NCBI GenBank assembly: GCA_007827375.1
Contig: VISH01000002.1
Span: 1,327,001-1,391,000 of the forward strand
DNA: 64,000 bases
DNA from: Alteromonadaceae bacterium 2753L.S.0a.02
Lineage (GTDB): Bacteria; Pseudomonadota; Gammaproteobacteria; Pseudomonadales; Cellvibrionaceae
Reading direction: 5' to 3'
Below the pieces are notes generated by a model. That model was given only the letters and a program-made list of their open reading frames with translations, had not been told where the DNA came from and searched no databases. Below are positions 25,819 through 35,028 of the stretch, piece after piece. How positions within the stretch are numbered: the stretch's first letter is position 1; the number at the start of each line of letters is the position of its first letter. The position numbers were made by a program, and so were the translations under genes.

Positions 25819-26085
25819 ATGGCTGAAGCAGAAAAACTGGTACGTACGCTAACCGGCAAAGTTGTTAGCGATAAGATGGACAAGTCGATTACCGTGTTAA
25901 TCGAGCGTCGTGTAAAGCATCCGGTTTACGGAAAATACGTCAGTAAATCTACCAAGATTAAAGCGCACGACGAACAAAACGAATGCAGTCAAGGCGATAC
26001 GGTAACGATCGCCGAGTCTCGTCCGCTTTCGAAAACCAAGTCATGGACTTTGGTGAAAATCGAAGAGCGAGCGACACGAATTTAA
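25819..26085 (+). CDS. rpsQ: Ribosomal protein S17
   Basis: 88 residues. RTLTGKVVSDKMDKSITVLIERRVKHPVYGKY is diagnostic. Last gene of the S10 operon proper; rplN follows after 57 bp. Confidence 0.98.
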   Translation: MAEAEKLVRTLTGKVVSDKMDKSITVLIERRVKHPVYGKYVSKSTKIKAHDEQNECSQGDTVTIAESRPLSKTKSWTLVKIEERATRI

Positions 26086-26142
26086 GTGAATCGCCATCGG
26101 CTGGAATAGGTTCCTGCCGTTATTGAGTTTCGGAGAAAGACG

Positions 26143-26511
26143 ATGATTCAAACAGAAACGTATTTGGATGTAGCCGATAACAGCGGTGCACGTCGCGTGA
26201 TGTGTATCAAAGTATTGGGTGGCTCCCATCGTCGCTACGCGAGCGTTGGCGATGTCATTAAAGTAACAGTTAAGGAAGCGATTCCTCGCGGTAAGGTCAA
26301 GAAAGGCCAGGTAATGAAGGCTGTTGTTGTGCGTACCCGAAAAGGTGTGCGTCGCCCAGACGGTTCTGTAATCCGCTTTGACGACAACGCTGCAGTGTTG
26401 CTTAACGCACAGGAAGCTCCTGTGGGTACTCGTATCTTCGGCCCAGTAACTCGCGAACTGCGTGGTGAAAAGTTTATGAAGATTATCTCTCTTGCGCCCG
26501 AAGTACTGTAA
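26143..26511 (+). CDS. rplN: Ribosomal protein L14
   Basis: 122 residues. MIQTETYLDVADNSGARRVMCIKVLGG and VTRELRGEKFMKIISLAPEVL are diagnostic. First gene of the spc-type group. CGGAGAAAG precedes the ATG. Confidence 0.98.
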   Translation: MIQTETYLDVADNSGARRVMCIKVLGGSHRRYASVGDVIKVTVKEAIPRGKVKKGQVMKAVVVRTRKGVRRPDGSVIRFDDNAAVLLNAQEAPVGTRIFGPVTRELRGEKFMKIISLAPEVL

Positions 26512-26545
26512 TCGGTTGCCCAGAGATCTAGAGGATATTTAAGTT

Positions 26546-26863
26546 ATGCGCAAAATTAAACGAAATGACGAAGTGGTGGTAATCACCGGTCGTGATAAAG
26601 GTAAGCGCGGCAAAGTTACCCGCGTACTGCCTGATAATCGAGTTCTCGTCTCCGGCGTGCAGATGGTTAAAAAGCATCAGAAGCCAAACCCACAAATGGG
26701 TGTTGCTGGCGGAATCGTTGAGAAAGAAGCCCCGATTCAGGTATCAAATGTTGCAATTTACAATCCGAGCACGCATAAAGCGGATCGCGTTGGATTTAAA
26801 GTGTTGGAAGACGGAAACAAGGTTCGAGTTTTCAAATCCGACGGCAAAGCTATCGACGCATAA
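26546..26863 (+). CDS. rplX: Ribosomal protein L24
   Basis: 105 residues. KOW motif region EVVVITGRDKGKRGKVTRVL near the N-terminus. Assembly initiator of the 50S subunit. Confidence 0.98.
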   Translation: MRKIKRNDEVVVITGRDKGKRGKVTRVLPDNRVLVSGVQMVKKHQKPNPQMGVAGGIVEKEAPIQVSNVAIYNPSTHKADRVGFKVLEDGNKVRVFKSDGKAIDA

Positions 26864-26881
26864 GCGGACTGGGTGAAGAGA

Positions 26882-27421
26882 ATGGCCAGGCTTAAAGAAA
26901 AGTATCAAAACGAAATTGCTGCCAAGTTGAAAGATGAACTTGGTTTGAGCAACGTGATGGAAATTCCTCGCATCACCAAAATCACTCTTAATATGGGTGT
27001 TGGTGAAGCAATCGGTGATAAGAAGGTGCTTGAAAGTGCCGTCGCTGATCTGGAAAAAATCGCTGGTCAAAAGCCAGTCATTACAAAAGCACGCAGATCA
27101 ATCGCGGGCTTTAAAGTACGGGAAGGGTGGCCAGTAGGTTGTAAAGTTACCCTTCGAAAAGAAAGAATGTACGAGTTTCTCGACCGTCTCATTAGTATCG
27201 CTATTCCGCGAGTACGAGATTTCCGCGGTATTAGTCCCAAGCAGTTTGATGGTCGCGGTAACTTTTCTATGGGTGTGAATGAGCAGATCATTTTCCCCGA
27301 GATTGATTACGATAAAGTTGACAAGCTGCGCGGTTTGGATATTTGCATTTCCACCACTGCACGTACTAACGATGAAGGCCGCGCTTTGTTAAAAGCGTTT
27401 AACTTCCCATTTAAAGGCTAG
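26882..27421 (+). CDS. rplE: Ribosomal protein L5
   Basis: 179 residues from the ATG at 26882 (MARLKEKYQNEIAAKL), as in E. coli. An upstream GTG at 26873 would add three residues. ITLNMGVGEAIGDKK and FDGRGNFSMGVNEQIIFPEIDYD are diagnostic. Binds 5S rRNA. Confidence 0.98.
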   Translation: MARLKEKYQNEIAAKLKDELGLSNVMEIPRITKITLNMGVGEAIGDKKVLESAVADLEKIAGQKPVITKARRSIAGFKVREGWPVGCKVTLRKERMYEFLDRLISIAIPRVRDFRGISPKQFDGRGNFSMGVNEQIIFPEIDYDKVDKLRGLDICISTTARTNDEGRALLKAFNFPFKG

Positions 27422-27435
27422 GAGTTGATTGAATA

Positions 27436-27741
27436 ATGGCTAAGAAATCAATGATCGCCCGTGAAGTTAAACGTGCGAAAGCGGTTCAAAAATACGCTGG
27501 TAAGCGTGACGAGCTGAAAGCAATTATCAACGGAGTTGATTCCACAGACGAGCAGGTGTGGGAAGCGATGTTGAAGTTGCAAAAGTTACCTCGCGACAGC
27601 AGTGCCGCACGTGGTCAACGTCGTTGCCGTGTAACTGGTCGTCCTCACGCGGTGTATCGCAAGTTCGGCCTGTGCAGAAACAAATTGCGCGAAGCTGCCA
27701 TGCGCGGCGACGTACCAGGCCTGGTTAAAGCCAGTTGGTAA
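27436..27741 (+). CDS. rpsN: Ribosomal protein S14
   Basis: 101 residues, the long zinc-free form (no C-x2-C pairs). KLPRDSSAARGQRRCRVTGRPHAVYRKFGLCRN is diagnostic. Confidence 0.98.
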   Translation: MAKKSMIAREVKRAKAVQKYAGKRDELKAIINGVDSTDEQVWEAMLKLQKLPRDSSAARGQRRCRVTGRPHAVYRKFGLCRNKLREAAMRGDVPGLVKASW

Positions 27742-27769
27742 ACCGGGTTACTAGTAGGAGCAGAATTTT

Positions 27770-28162
27770 ATGAGTATGCAAGACCCTATCTCCGATATGC
27801 TCACTCGCATTCGCAATGCGCAGATGGTTGGCAAAACGTCAGTTACTATGCCGTCTTCAAAATTGAAGAAGAGCGTTGCCAACGTGCTGAAAGATGAAGG
27901 CTATGTGGGTGAATTTTCGGTGTCTGAAGGTGCAATTCCTGAACTGACAATCGAGCTCAGGTATTTTGAAGGCAAGCCTGTAATCGCCGAGCTGGATCGA
28001 GTCAGTCGTCCAGGTTTACGCGCTTATGCTGGTAAAAACGAACTGCCATCTGTGCGTGGTGGTTTAGGCATTGCCATAGTTTCCACCAGTAAAGGTGTTA
28101 TGACCGACCGTGCAGCACGAGCTGCTGGTGTAGGTGGTGAAATTCTTTGTACTGTTTTCTAA
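27770..28162 (+). CDS. rpsH: Ribosomal protein S8
   Basis: 130 residues, MSMQDPISDMLTRIRNAQ start. In E. coli S8 represses the spc operon by binding rplE mRNA. The C-terminal GLGIAIVSTSKGVMTDRAARAAGVGGEILC is typical. Confidence 0.98.
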   Translation: MSMQDPISDMLTRIRNAQMVGKTSVTMPSSKLKKSVANVLKDEGYVGEFSVSEGAIPELTIELRYFEGKPVIAELDRVSRPGLRAYAGKNELPSVRGGLGIAIVSTSKGVMTDRAARAAGVGGEILCTVF

Positions 28163-28196
28163 ACAGTTTTAGGAAAAGTATTAACAGGTAACCATT

Positions 28197-28730
28197 ATGT
28201 CTCGCGTTGCAAACAGTCCAGTTCAATTGCCCAAGGGTGTTGAGGTAAAGCAGAACGGCCAGGACCTCACCGTTAAAGGTGGAAAAGGCCAGCTGGCTTT
28301 GCAAGTCCACAGCAGTGTGGAATTAAAATTAGAAGATAACGTGCTCACATTTGCCGCTCGTGACGGTGCCAAAAGCTCTCGGGCAATGGCTGGTACCATG
28401 CGTGCGTTAGTCAATAACATGGTTATTGGTGTAAGCGAAGGTTTCGAGCGAAAGTTGGTGCTAAATGGTGTTGGTTATCGTGCTAAGGCTTCAGGTCAGT
28501 CAATTAACCTAACGCTCGGTTTTTCTCATCCAATCGACTACGACCTTCCAGAAGGTGTTACTGCGGAGTCTCCTTCGCAGACAGAGATTTTATTGAAGAG
28601 TGCCGACAAGCAGTTATTGGGTCAGGTGGCGAGTGAAGTTCGTTCCTTTAGACCACCAGAGCCCTATAAAGGTAAGGGTGTTCGTTACGCCGACGAGTAT
28701 GTACGTCGTAAAGAAGCTAAGAAGAAGTAA
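28197..28730 (+). CDS. rplF: Ribosomal protein L6
   Basis: 177 residues. MSRVANSPVQLPKGVEV start, and the C-terminal RPPEPYKGKGVRYADEYVRRKEAKK block is diagnostic. Confidence 0.98.
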   Translation: MSRVANSPVQLPKGVEVKQNGQDLTVKGGKGQLALQVHSSVELKLEDNVLTFAARDGAKSSRAMAGTMRALVNNMVIGVSEGFERKLVLNGVGYRAKASGQSINLTLGFSHPIDYDLPEGVTAESPSQTEILLKSADKQLLGQVASEVRSFRPPEPYKGKGVRYADEYVRRKEAKKK

Positions 28731-28765
28731 ACCGTAGTTCGGTGAACTAATAGTAGGTTTTAGAT

Positions 28766-29116
28766 ATGAACGCTAAAAAGCAATCCAGAATACGTCGTGC
28801 AACGCGAACTCGCGCAAAGATTCGTGAGTTGCGTGAAACCCGCCTGTGTGTGAATAGAACTCCAAGACACATTTACGCGCAGATAATTGCTGCGGAAGGT
28901 GGCAAGGTTCTCGCCAGCGCTTCAACGCTGGATAAAGATTTACGCAGTGGTAAGACTGGTAATTCCGACGCTGCTGTCGCTGTGGGCAAGCTGATTGCCG
29001 AGCGCGCTAAAGATGCCGGTGTTACCAAAGTTGCGTTTGACCGCAGCGGTTTTAAATATCACGGTCGAGTTAAAGCACTGGCAGATGCAGCTCGCGAAAG
29101 TGGCTTGGAATTCTAA
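28766..29116 (+). CDS. rplR: Ribosomal protein L18
   Basis: 116 residues with a basic N-terminus and the RTPRHIYAQIIAAEGGKVLASAST block. 5S rRNA-binding protein. Confidence 0.98.
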   Translation: MNAKKQSRIRRATRTRAKIRELRETRLCVNRTPRHIYAQIIAAEGGKVLASASTLDKDLRSGKTGNSDAAVAVGKLIAERAKDAGVTKVAFDRSGFKYHGRVKALADAARESGLEF

Positions 29117-29126
29117 AGGTTAAAAT

Positions 29127-29639
29127 ATGTCGCAGCAGATCAAGAAAGAAGATAGCACCGCAGAAGGCCTGCAGGAAAAGCTGGTACAGGTTAACCGCGT
29201 TGCTAAAACCGTTAAAGGTGGTCGTATATTTGGCTTTACAGCACTTACTGTAGTTGGTGATGGCAATGGTAAAGTTGGTTTTGGTCGTGGTAAAGCTCGC
29301 GAAGTACCGATCGCTATCCAAAAGGCTATGGAAGCTGCGCGTCGTAATATGATTCAGGTTGAACTGAATGGCGACACCATTCAATACCCCACCAAGGGTC
29401 GTCACGGTGCCTCTAAAGTGTTTATGCAGCCTGCGTCTCAGGGTACTGGTGTCATTGCCGGTGGTGCGATGCGTGCTGTGCTGGAAATTGCCGGCGTTCA
29501 AAACGTATTGGCTAAATGTTACGGGTCAACCAACCCTGTGAACGTTGTTCGCGCTACTTTTGAAGCGCTGCGCGCTATGGCCTCACCTGAGGGTGTCGCA
29601 GCAAAGCGTGGCAAGTCCGTAGAAGAAATTTTGAACTAA
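29127..29639 (+). CDS. rpsE: Ribosomal protein S5
   Basis: 170 residues. VNRVAKTVKGGRIFGFTALTVVGDGNGKVGFGRGKAREVP is diagnostic of the double-stranded RNA-binding domain. Starts 10 bp after rplR. Confidence 0.98.
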   Translation: MSQQIKKEDSTAEGLQEKLVQVNRVAKTVKGGRIFGFTALTVVGDGNGKVGFGRGKAREVPIAIQKAMEAARRNMIQVELNGDTIQYPTKGRHGASKVFMQPASQGTGVIAGGAMRAVLEIAGVQNVLAKCYGSTNPVNVVRATFEALRAMASPEGVAAKRGKSVEEILN

Positions 29640-29689
29640 GTTCGCAGTGATGCGAATTGAGATCAGCGCTGATTTTAAGTGAGAAAATC

Positions 29690-29875
29690 ATGGCTAAGAA
29701 AACGCTAAAAGTAACTCAATATAAAAGCGCTTCAGGTCGTCTTGAAGCTCACAAGGCTTGCATACGTGGCCTTGGCTTACGTCGAATTGGTCACACTGTC
29801 GAGTTGGAGGATACTCCTTCTGTCCGCGGTATGATCAACAAAGTCAACTACATGGTTAAGGTTGAGGGAGAGTAA
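29690..29875 (+). CDS. rpmD: Ribosomal protein L30
   Basis: 61 residues from the ATG at 29690 (MAKKTLKVTQYKSASGRLEAH). The open frame reaches back to 29657, but those residues are not part of the family. RRIGHTVELEDTPSVRGMINKVNYMV is typical. Confidence 0.98.
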   Translation: MAKKTLKVTQYKSASGRLEAHKACIRGLGLRRIGHTVELEDTPSVRGMINKVNYMVKVEGE

Positions 29876-29877
29876 TA

Positions 29878-30312
29878 ATGCGTTTAAATACTTTGAGTCC
29901 TGCTCCCGGCCGTGTAACATCCCGCAAGCGCGTCGGGCGTGGCATTGGTTCAGGCTTGGGTAAAACCGGTGGTCGGGGTCACAAGGGTTTGAAATCCCGT
30001 TCCGGTGGTACTGTTAAGCCGGGTTTTGAGGGCGGTCAGATGCCACTTCAAAAGCGCTTGCCAAAATATGGTTTTACCAGTCGTATTGGTCGTGTTTCTG
30101 CGGAAATTCGTTTGTCTGAGTTGAACAATGTCAACGCTGAAGTAATCGATATCGATGCGTTGTTAAAGGCAGACCTAATCAATAAAAACGTAAAGCGCGC
30201 AAAAGTATTTTTGTCTGGTGAGCTCAAAAAAGCGGTGACGGTGAAAGGTTTAGCCGTGACCAAAGGTGCTAGGGCAGCCATAGAAGCCGCTGGCGGAAAA
30301 ATAGAAGAATAA
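29878..30312 (+). CDS. rplO: Ribosomal protein L15
   Basis: 144 residues. The Gly/Arg-rich N-terminal extension RVGRGIGSGLGKTGGRGHKG and FEGGQMPLQKRLPKYGF are diagnostic. It starts 2 bp after rpmD. Confidence 0.98.
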   Translation: MRLNTLSPAPGRVTSRKRVGRGIGSGLGKTGGRGHKGLKSRSGGTVKPGFEGGQMPLQKRLPKYGFTSRIGRVSAEIRLSELNNVNAEVIDIDALLKADLINKNVKRAKVFLSGELKKAVTVKGLAVTKGARAAIEAAGGKIEE

Positions 30313-30350
30313 CCGGTCCTCAAGCCGGGATTGATTAAAGAGAGGATTAA

Positions 30351-31694
30351 ATGGCAGCGCCGGGTAATATGCCTCTGGGTAGTCAGAAAGGTTTAGGCGA
30401 GCTTTGGGCTCGCCTAAAATTTTTATTTTTGGCGATTGTTGTTTATCGTCTTGGAACACATATCCCAGTACCGGGAATCGACCCTGAACAGGTTGCGCAG
30501 CTGTTCAACCAAAATCAGGGCACTATTTTAGGCATGTTCAACATGTTTTCCGGTGGTGCGCTGCAACGTATGAGTATTCTTGCGCTCGGAATTATGCCCT
30601 ATATTTCTGCTTCAATTATCATGCAGATGATGTCGGCGGTTACGCCGTCGCTTGAAGCTCTGAAGAAAGAAGGTGAATCCGGACGTCGTAAGATTAGCCA
30701 ATACACCCGTTATCTGACGGTATTTCTGGCAACTATTCAGGCTTTTGTGATGGTTGCTGGTATGTCTGGGCAGGGAATGGCCTACGCAGGTATGCCAGTA
30801 TTCAGTTTTTATTTGATCGCCGTAACCTCGCTGGTAACAGGTGCGGTTTTCATGATGTGGTTGGGCGAGCAGGTAACTGAGCGTGGTGTTGGTAACGGTA
30901 TTTCCATGCTTATATTCGCGGGTATCGTTGCAGGTCTGCCGGCTGCAGTGGGCCAAGCATTCGAAAGTGCACGGCAAGGTGATTTGCACGTTTTAATGTT
31001 GCTCGCATTGTTATTTGCTGCGGTTGCTATTGTATGGTTCGTGGTGCGTATGGAGCGTGGCCAGCGTCGAATCACCATTCAATATGCGCGTCGTCAGGCC
31101 GGCGGTCGAATGGGTCAGGGGCCAGCACAAACCAGCCATCTTCCTTTGAAGATAAATATGGCTGGCGTTATTCCGGTAATTTTTGCCAGTAGTATTTTGC
31201 TGTTCCCAGCATCTATAGCGCAGTGGTTTGGTAATGCAAGTGAAGGTAAGGCCGCTGAGATTCTACAAGAGGTGGCTCTTATGATCGGGCCGGGCCAACC
31301 GCTGAACTTTGTTATTTTCGCGGTGTTGATTGTGGCTTTTTGCTTCATCTATACCGCTATGATGTACAACCCTAAAGAGGTTGCAGACAACTTAAAGCGC
31401 GGTGGAGCGTATATTCCGGGTATTCGCCCTGGTGAGCAATCTGCAAAGTACATCGACAATGTGCTGACCCGACTTACCGTGGTCGGCTCTGTATACATCG
31501 CAGCAGTCGCACTGTTGCCACAGTTTTTGATGGTATCCGCCAATGTACCTTTTTATCTTGGGGGTACCTCGTTATTGATCGTTGTTGTAGTGGTTATGGA
31601 TTTTATGTCGCAGGTGCAGTCTCACCTCATGACACACCAATATGACTCAGTAATGAAAAAAGCTAATTTACAGAATTACGGGCGTGCTCGTTAA
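30351..31694 (+). CDS. secY: Preprotein translocase subunit SecY
   Basis: Channel of the Sec translocon, 447 residues with ten hydrophobic segments. Plug and lateral-gate regions (FNMFSGGALQRMSILALGIMPYISASI) and the cytosolic loop YYNPKE-type segment MMYNPKEVADNLKRGGAYIPGIRPG are intact. AGAGAGG precedes the ATG. Part of the spc group. Confidence 0.98.
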   Translation: MAAPGNMPLGSQKGLGELWARLKFLFLAIVVYRLGTHIPVPGIDPEQVAQLFNQNQGTILGMFNMFSGGALQRMSILALGIMPYISASIIMQMMSAVTPSLEALKKEGESGRRKISQYTRYLTVFLATIQAFVMVAGMSGQGMAYAGMPVFSFYLIAVTSLVTGAVFMMWLGEQVTERGVGNGISMLIFAGIVAGLPAAVGQAFESARQGDLHVLMLLALLFAAVAIVWFVVRMERGQRRITIQYARRQAGGRMGQGPAQTSHLPLKINMAGVIPVIFASSILLFPASIAQWFGNASEGKAAEILQEVALMIGPGQPLNFVIFAVLIVAFCFIYTAMMYNPKEVADNLKRGGAYIPGIRPGEQSAKYIDNVLTRLTVVGSVYIAAVALLPQFLMVSANVPFYLGGTSLLIVVVVVMDFMSQVQSHLMTHQYDSVMKKANLQNYGRAR

Positions 31695-31721
31695 GAGCGC
31701 TTCCAATTTGAGGTTAATGCA

Positions 31722-31838
31722 ATGAAAGTTCGTGCTTCAGTAAAAAAAGTTTGCCGTAACTGCAAAATCGTACGCCGCAAGGGTGTTCTGCGTGTAATTT
31801 GTAGCGCAGAGCCTCGTCACAAGCAGCGTCAGGGTTAA
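31722..31838 (+). CDS. rpmJ: Ribosomal protein L36
   Basis: 38 residues, MKVRASVKKVCRNCKIVRR start. Cys11, Cys14, Cys27 and His32 form the zinc ribbon, so this is the zinc-containing paralogue. TTGAGGTT lies upstream of the ATG at 31722, 27 bp after secY. Confidence 0.97.
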   Translation: MKVRASVKKVCRNCKIVRRKGVLRVICSAEPRHKQRQG

Positions 31839-32046
31839 GTTGTCGGTTCTTTATAGGCGTAGCTTCGGCCAAGCCTTTCAGAGTATCAGGCTCTGATAAA
31901 TTGGAGGTGTTAACTGTCGTATAGCTGGAAACGGCTATGCTATTGCTTTTTGGTTATTTTATCGCTATCCTTCGCGCCCTTTCCGGCCAGTGGGTGGCTA
32001 AAATTGCCGTTAACACTGAATATCGTATCTTTGTGGAGTAAATTGA
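31839..32046 (+). promoter_or_regulatory. Leader region of the alpha operon
   Basis: 208 bp without a gene between rpmJ and rpsM. It contains TATCAG/CTGATA (31884-31898) and ATAGC/GCTAT (31921-31938, followed by a T-rich stretch), which could fold in RNA. In E. coli the alpha operon leader carries a pseudoknot bound by S4; I cannot show that fold here. A promoter was not clearly seen. Confidence 0.4.
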
Positions 32047-32403
32047 ATGGCTCGTATTGCTGGTGTCAACATACCAGATCATAAACATGCCGTTATTTCC
32101 CTTACTTACGTGTATGGGATTGGTAAAACCAAAGCCAAAGAGATTTGTGCAGCAACGGGCGTTGCTGAGTCGACAAAAATCGGCGAGCTAGATGAAGCGA
32201 AAATGGACGAAATTCGTACCGAGGTCGCCAAGCTCACCGTTGAGGGTGACCTGCGTCGTGAAATCTCTATGAACATCAAGCGCTTGATGGATTTGGGCTG
32301 CTATCGCGGCTTACGCCATCGTCGCAACTTGCCTGTTCGAGGCCAGCGCAGTAAAACCAATGCGCGTACACGTAAAGGTCCTCGCAAGCCTATTAAGAAA
32401 TAA
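32047..32403 (+). CDS. rpsM: Ribosomal protein S13
   Basis: 118 residues. MARIAGVNIPDHKHAVISLTYVYGIGKTKA start and the RGLRHRRNLPVRGQRSKTNARTRKG tail are diagnostic. First gene of the alpha operon. Confidence 0.98.
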   Translation: MARIAGVNIPDHKHAVISLTYVYGIGKTKAKEICAATGVAESTKIGELDEAKMDEIRTEVAKLTVEGDLRREISMNIKRLMDLGCYRGLRHRRNLPVRGQRSKTNARTRKGPRKPIKK

Positions 32404-32451
32404 GGCTTCGAGATAACGTAATCAAATTCATTTTGTTCGGGAAATAATGCT

Positions 32452-32844
32452 ATGGCTAAGCCAAGTAAAACCACGACCAAGAAGAAAGTCAAAAAGACTG
32501 TGGTCGATGGTATTGCGCATATTCATGCCTCTTTTAATAACACTATCGTGACGATCACCGATCGCCAGGGTAATACTTTGTCTTGGGCCACTGCTGGTGG
32601 TTCAGGTTTTCGTGGGTCACGAAAAAGTACTCCGTTCGCCGCACAGGTTGCTGCTGAGCGCGCCGGTCAGGCTGCTCAGGAATATGGCCTGAAAAATCTG
32701 GACGTTGAAGTAAAGGGCCCTGGCCCAGGTCGCGAATCTGCGGTTCGAGCGCTCAATAATGTTGGCTATAAAATAACCAATATTACCGATGTCACGCCGA
32801 TTCCGCACAACGGCTGCCGTCCACCCAAGAAGCGTCGAGTATAA
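32452..32844 (+). CDS. rpsK: Ribosomal protein S11
   Basis: 130 residues. GIAHIHASFNNTIVTITDRQGNTLSWATAGGSGFRGSRKSTPFAAQ is diagnostic. The conserved Asn-Gly near the C-terminus (HNGCRPPKKRRV) is the site of isoaspartate modification in E. coli. Confidence 0.98.
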   Translation: MAKPSKTTTKKKVKKTVVDGIAHIHASFNNTIVTITDRQGNTLSWATAGGSGFRGSRKSTPFAAQVAAERAGQAAQEYGLKNLDVEVKGPGPGRESAVRALNNVGYKITNITDVTPIPHNGCRPPKKRRV

Positions 32845-32856
32845 GGAGGAGCAATC

Positions 32857-33477
32857 GTGGCACGTTATATAGGTCCAACTTGTAAACTGTCTCGTCGTGA
32901 AGGCACAGATCTGTTCCTTAAAAGCGGCGTAAGACCCCTAGAAAGTAAATGTAAAGCTGAAAATGGCCCTGGTCAGCACGGTCAACGCCGTGGTCGATTG
33001 TCTGATTATGGCGTTCAGCTTCGCGAGAAGCAAAAAGTACGTCGTACCTACGGTTTGCTGGAAAAGCAGTTCCGTAGCTACTATAAAGAAGCTGCACGTC
33101 GCAAAGGTGCGACTGGTGAAAACTTGTTGAAGTTGCTTGAAAGTCGCCTCGACAACGTGGTTTACCGTATGGGTTTTGGTGCTACCCGCGCTGAATCTCG
33201 TCAGTTGGTTTCTCACAAAGCGATTCTGGTTAATGGCGAAACTTTGAATATTCCGTCTTACCAAGTTCGTGTGGGTGATGTAGTTGCTATTCGTGAAAAA
33301 TCGAAAAACCAGCTGCGAATCCAAAACGCAATGGGTATCGCTGCACAGCGTCCTGACGTTGAGTGGATAGATGTTAACGCTGATAAAAAAGAAGGCACCT
33401 TTAAGCGTGTTCCTGATCGTGTCGATTTACCATCCGACATCAACGAAAACCTGATCGTGGAACTCTACTCTAAGTAA
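32857..33477 (+). CDS. rpsD: Ribosomal protein S4
   Basis: 206 residues. MARYIGPTCKLSRREGTDLFLKSG start and an S4 RNA-binding domain near 95-160. GTG start with AAGGAGGA upstream. In E. coli S4 represses the alpha operon. Confidence 0.98.
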   Translation: MARYIGPTCKLSRREGTDLFLKSGVRPLESKCKAENGPGQHGQRRGRLSDYGVQLREKQKVRRTYGLLEKQFRSYYKEAARRKGATGENLLKLLESRLDNVVYRMGFGATRAESRQLVSHKAILVNGETLNIPSYQVRVGDVVAIREKSKNQLRIQNAMGIAAQRPDVEWIDVNADKKEGTFKRVPDRVDLPSDINENLIVELYSK

Positions 33478-33526
33478 GCCCACTCAAAAGGTTAGTTAAC
33501 GGAAATTATCAACAACAGGTACTTCT

Positions 33527-34516
33527 ATGCAGAGCGCAGTGAACGAATTTTTAACACCACGTCATATCGATGTAACAGAGTTGGCGCCGACTCGAGCGAA
33601 AGTAGTCCTTGAACCGCTGGAGCGTGGGTTTGGTCATACTTTGGGTAACGCCCTTCGTCGCATTCTGTTGTCCTCAATGCCTGGCTGTGCGGTAACGGAA
33701 GTCGAGATTGCCGGTGTTCAGCACGAATACAGTGCGATCGAGGGTGTCCGCGAAGACGTAATTGAAATTCTGTTGAATATAAAGAATTTAGCAGTTTTAC
33801 TGCACGGTAAAGATACGGCCACATTATCTCTAGTAAAGCAAGGTCCAGGCGTAGTGACGGCAGCTGATATTCAGCTGGATCATGACGTTGAAATTGCCAA
33901 CCCGGATTTGATTCTCGCGAACATCACTGGTGATGTGACTCTGGATATGCGACTCACGATTGCTCGTGGCCGGGGTTATCAGCCCGTTGATGCTCGCCAT
34001 TCAGATGACGATGAGACTCGTGCGATTGGCCGGTTGCAGTTAGACGCCTCTTATAGCCCAGTTCGTCGCTTGGCTTATACCGTTGAGAGTGCCCGCGTAG
34101 AACAGCGCACCGACCTCGATAAGCTCGTTCTCGATTTGGAAACCAACGGCACAATCGATCCTGAAGAAGCCATTCGTCGCGCGGCAACCATTCTTCAGCA
34201 GCAATTGGCGGTGTTTGTTGACCTCGAAGGCGAGAAGGAAGTCGAGCCAGAGCAGAAAGAAGATCAAATTGATCCAGTGTTGTTGCGCCCTGTCGATGAT
34301 CTTGAGTTGACAGTGCGGTCTGCTAACTGCCTCAAAGCCGAGAATATCTATTATATCGGCGACCTTATTCAGCGTACAGAAGTTGAGCTTCTTAAAACGC
34401 CTAATTTGGGTAAGAAGTCTCTCACTGAGATTAAAGACATTCTTGCTTCACGTGGTTTGTCTCTGGGTATGCGATTGGAGAACTGGCCGCCGGCTAGTTT
34501 GAAAAACAACGATTAA
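33527..34516 (+). CDS. rpoA: RNA polymerase alpha subunit
   Basis: 329 residues. N-terminal dimerisation domain with KVVLEPLERGFGHTLGNALRRILLSSMPGCAV, an acidic linker near 232-250, and a C-terminal domain with NCLKAENIYYIGDLIQRTE and GKKSLTEIKDIL that contacts UP elements and activators. Confidence 0.98.
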   Translation: MQSAVNEFLTPRHIDVTELAPTRAKVVLEPLERGFGHTLGNALRRILLSSMPGCAVTEVEIAGVQHEYSAIEGVREDVIEILLNIKNLAVLLHGKDTATLSLVKQGPGVVTAADIQLDHDVEIANPDLILANITGDVTLDMRLTIARGRGYQPVDARHSDDDETRAIGRLQLDASYSPVRRLAYTVESARVEQRTDLDKLVLDLETNGTIDPEEAIRRAATILQQQLAVFVDLEGEKEVEPEQKEDQIDPVLLRPVDDLELTVRSANCLKAENIYYIGDLIQRTEVELLKTPNLGKKSLTEIKDILASRGLSLGMRLENWPPASLKNND

Positions 34517-34588
34517 CTTGCTTCGAATATAGGTTCGGGCAAATAAGATTGACTTGCTGCGATAGCATTCAGTTAAAGGGTAATAGTC

Positions 34589-34978
34589 ATGCGTCATCGT
34601 CATAGTGGACGTCAGTTAAACAGGAATAGTGCACATCGCAAGGCGATGTTCCGCAACATGGTGTCATCTCTGGTTGAACACGAGTTGATTAAAACAACCT
34701 TGCCGAAGGCAAAAGAACTGCGTCGTTACGCAGAGCCGCTGATTACCTTGTCTAAGGTAGACAGTGTCGCTAATCGCCGCTTAGCTTTCGACCGATTGCG
34801 CAACAAATCTACAGTGGGCAAGTTGTTTAACGAACTTGGTCCCCGTTATGAAGGTCGTCCAGGTGGGTATTTGCGTATCCTGAAGTGTGGCTATCGGGCT
34901 GGTGACAAGGCGCCCATGGCGTATGTTGAGTTGGTTAATCGTCCAGCTCAAGATTCTACTGACGAAACCCAGGATTAA
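34589..34978 (+). CDS. rplQ: Ribosomal protein L17
   Basis: 129 residues, MRHRHSGRQLNRNSAHRKAMFRNM start. Last gene of the alpha operon, followed by a strong terminator. Confidence 0.98.
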   Translation: MRHRHSGRQLNRNSAHRKAMFRNMVSSLVEHELIKTTLPKAKELRRYAEPLITLSKVDSVANRRLAFDRLRNKSTVGKLFNELGPRYEGRPGGYLRILKCGYRAGDKAPMAYVELVNRPAQDSTDETQD

Positions 34979-34995
34979 AAACGAAACGAGAGTTT

Positions 34996-35028
34996 AAAAA
35001 ACGCCGGCTTAGCCCGGCGTTTTTTTTT
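34996..35028 (+). terminator. Rho-independent terminator of the alpha operon
   Basis: ACGCCGG (35001-35007) pairs with CCGGCGT (35014-35020), preceded by A-run and followed by eight or more T. It ends the ribosomal block. Confidence 0.95.
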
